A stretch of 32,717 nt of DNA from an uncultured Lachnospiraceae bacterium (GTDB lineage Bacteria > Bacillota > Clostridia > Lachnospirales > Lachnospiraceae), in the NCBI GenBank assembly GCA_946631295.1, contig CAMOZY010000024.1, positions 1-32,717 of the forward strand, read 5' to 3'. Below the pieces are notes generated by a model, which worked only from the letters and a program-made list of their open reading frames with translations, was not told the origin of the DNA and did not search any database. The translations under genes and the position numbers were made by a program. Positions 31,092 through 32,717 of the stretch are shown piece after piece. Position 1 is the stretch's first letter; each line of letters begins with the position of its first letter.

Positions 31092-32717
31092 TTACAAAAC
31101 TGTTACGGTTCCGTCTGAATTTACCTCTATCGTAATAGGATTCGCTCCAGGATATGTAAATACTAACTTATCGGTTGTAGTCTGTGACGCATCTACGTTG
31201 CAACCTCTGTATCTTTGACCACCGATATCCAAATCATAAGTTCCAGCCGTTCCTCCGGCATCACACCTAAATGATTGTCCATAAGTAACGTAAGTGATTA
31301 CTGAAAGGCCGGTTGCGTCAAATGTATTGTTTACCACTTCCTGCAGTGCTGCCATATTAGCGGGATTACTCGAATCAACTGCTACATCTACGCTGGGAGG
31401 ATTACCCGCAACGACATTACCAGTATAAGTTGCAGGACCATCTACAATAGTTTGAATCTGACCATAATTTCTCATGTAATGAGATATCTGCTCAACAGTA
31501 GTATTTGTATTTGAGACATCCATCGTAGTAATCTGAGATCCACCGGGCGTATTGCCATCTATAAATGCATTCGTCAAGTTAACATTTACCGGAGAGCCAT
31601 TCGCATCTACAACCTGTGAAGGAAGCGTTACGGAAGTAGTATCATTCGTAGATCCTCTGTTAATAAAAAACGTTGAGTTTGTGTCATCATAAGTCCCCTG
31701 TGTTCCATCATCAAATGTCACAGCATTTCCATCAACCTTGTTGGTGGTTGATGTGAATCCGTTATCATCTATTGTTCCGATAATGTGTGAGTTGCCTCCG
31801 TTACCGAATACTTCTATAGGTCTGGTATTATTCTGAATCTGGCCTACTCCCACAGCATACCAGTCTTTACCGTTAACATTATATGATCTTGTATTTTGAT
31901 TGTCATAATCAATGGAGAGATTACCGAAAGTAAAGTGATCATATGGAAATCCTCCTGAATTGGTCAGTATCTGTCCAACTTCCTGGGCACTTCCCGCCAC
32001 ACCAGTTTTAATTTCCATTGTCTTCTCGCCGGTTGTTTCAGTCTTGGCAATCGCCGTGGTTCCTTCTATCTCCACTCCCTGGTTATTGTCTGCAAATGTT
32101 CCGATATCGCTTGTTGTAGTAGTGAATGCTGTGGTATCAAGTTTAGTCACACCTGAATTAGAAGCAATTTCAACGTTACTAAGTGACAGGTTAACGGTCT
32201 GACCACTTTCATCAGTGATGGAAGCCGGCAAAGCAACAACACCGCTGGTATTTTTGGAGTCAATTCCGGTAATTTCCAGTTTAGTTCCATCATAATGAGC
32301 TTCAGCAACTATAGTACCACTACCGTCATCAATATTAACAATTCCGGTACCTTGAGCAGCAGTATTAGCCGGTGTGGTATTAGTATTCTGATTTGTACTG
32401 GTATTTTGGTTCGTGCTGGTATTCTGGTTCGTGCTGGTATTCTGGTTTGTGTTGGTATTCTGGTTAGTACTGGTATTCTGGTTAGTACTGGTATTCTGGT
32501 TAGTACTGGTATTTTGGTTTGTATTGGTGCTGGTATTCTGGGTCGTATTGGTACTCGTGTTGGTGCTGGTATTCTGGGTCGTGTTCGTACTCGTGTTTGT
32601 ATTGGTATTCTGAGTTGTATTGGTACTCGTGTTTGTATTGGTATTCTGAGTCGTATTAGTGGTCGTGTTTGTATTGGTATTCTGAGTCGTATTAGTGGTC
32701 GTGTTTGTATTGGTATT
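31092..32717 (-). CDS. Asn/Thr/Gln-repeat surface protein, C-terminal part
   Basis: The frame runs open to the window edge, so only the last 541 residues are seen; a TTG at 32231 is an internal Leu codon, not the start. The first 100 or so visible residues are repeats of NTSTNQ and NTNTNTSTNTTQ. Then come two related modules of about 190 residues, each with a LPxxxxDxxGxxV strand and a TNxxIxxxxxxxxITTMD motif, and a final module with two Cys. No LPXTG, membrane helix or choline-binding repeat closes the protein. It is probably exported; the role is unknown. Confidence 0.75.
   Translation of the reverse strand, partial: NTNTNTTTNTTQNTNTNTTTNTTQNTNTNTSTNTTQNTNTNTSTNTTQNTSTNTSTNTTQNTSTNTNQNTSTNQNTSTNQNTSTNQNTNTNQNTSTNQNTSTNQNTSTNQNTNTTPANTAAQGTGIVNIDDGSGTIVAEAHYDGTKLEITGIDSKNTSGVVALPASITDESGQTVNLSLSNVEIASNSGVTKLDTTAFTTTTSDIGTFADNNQGVEIEGTTAIAKTETTGEKTMEIKTGVAGSAQEVGQILTNSGGFPYDHFTFGNLSIDYDNQNTRSYNVNGKDWYAVGVGQIQNNTRPIEVFGNGGNSHIIGTIDDNGFTSTTNKVDGNAVTFDDGTQGTYDDTNSTFFINRGSTNDTTSVTLPSQVVDANGSPVNVNLTNAFIDGNTPGGSQITTMDVSNTNTTVEQISHYMRNYGQIQTIVDGPATYTGNVVAGNPPSVDVAVDSSNPANMAALQEVVNNTFDATGLSVITYVTYGQSFRCDAGGTAGTYDLDIGGQRYRGCNVDASQTTTDKLVFTYPGANPITIEVNSDGTVTVL
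32401..32717 (-). repeat. 18-bp and 36-bp tandem coding repeats
   Basis: Near-identical 18-bp units (six codons, NTSTNQ) repeat about eight times between 32401 and about 32530. Beyond that 36-bp units (twelve codons, NTNTNTSTNTTQ) repeat about five times to the window edge. All stay in frame. Copy number may vary by slippage. Confidence 0.85.

Noticed and set aside
32401-32717. Possible CRISPR-like array
   Set aside because: Repeats have no unique spacers and read in frame as Asn/Thr/Gln codons; it is a coding repeat.

Overview
The window looks like a chromosome segment from an anaerobic Firmicute, most likely a Lachnospiraceae-type clostridium. The evidence is moderate GC content, strong AGGAGG-type ribosome binding sites, a group-B-like [FeFe] hydrogenase, a YtrA-type GntR/ABC module, a propeller sensor fused to HD-GYP, and a CHASE2 cyclase. 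This is an inference from gene families; no rRNA or other taxonomic marker is present.

Left chromosomal part (1-10176). A gene start at the left edge (minus strand) is followed by a minus-strand operon: GntR repressor, ABC ATPase, two ABC-2 permeases and a CPBP membrane protease. Its promoter overlaps a perfect palindromic operator. Next comes a minus-strand operon of a DUF1653 protein, a HAD-type cytosolic 5'-nucleotidase and a GT2 glycosyltransferase, with a 5' hairpin and a strong terminator. A small membrane protein, a membrane GGDEF diguanylate cyclase and a divergent MATE exporter complete this part.

Integrated element (about 10178-19700). A 43-bp direct repeat, which is the 3' half of a tRNA-Pro, bounds a 9.48-kb island. 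It carries a tyrosine integrase, three tiny HTH proteins, a larger HTH repressor, a divergent control region, two small HTH/excisionase-like proteins, an AEP-like primase, a zinc-finger/RecA-type helicase, and an iteron- and palindrome-rich origin candidate. It also carries a Lar-like zinc protein, a sigma-70-like factor and three unrecognised small genes. I see no relaxase, capsid, terminase or transfer gene. The layout resembles a phage satellite (PICI-like) or a minimal integrative mobilizable element that depends on a helper. The intact tRNA-Pro lies at the right end.

Right chromosomal part (19733-32717). A secreted or anchored LRR protein is divergent from a 1218-residue receptor. That receptor joins an ECF-S-like membrane domain, a two-component-type beta-propeller, a Y_Y_Y domain, a TM helix and HD-GYP; its stop overlaps the start of a BMP-family (nucleoside-type) binding protein. 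Convergent to these is a Bax-inhibitor-1 family protein, then tRNA-Gly. Last is a minus-strand group: an Asn/Thr/Gln-repeat surface protein (running off the window), a CHASE2-class III adenylate cyclase and, 16 bp later, a monomeric [FeFe] hydrogenase.

Together the chromosomal genes are rich in nucleotide signalling: one GGDEF, one HD-GYP and one adenylate cyclase, each with its own membrane sensor. The two least ordinary arrangements are the HD-GYP receptor plus BMP pair and the cyclase plus hydrogenase pair. The island is the main accessory region.
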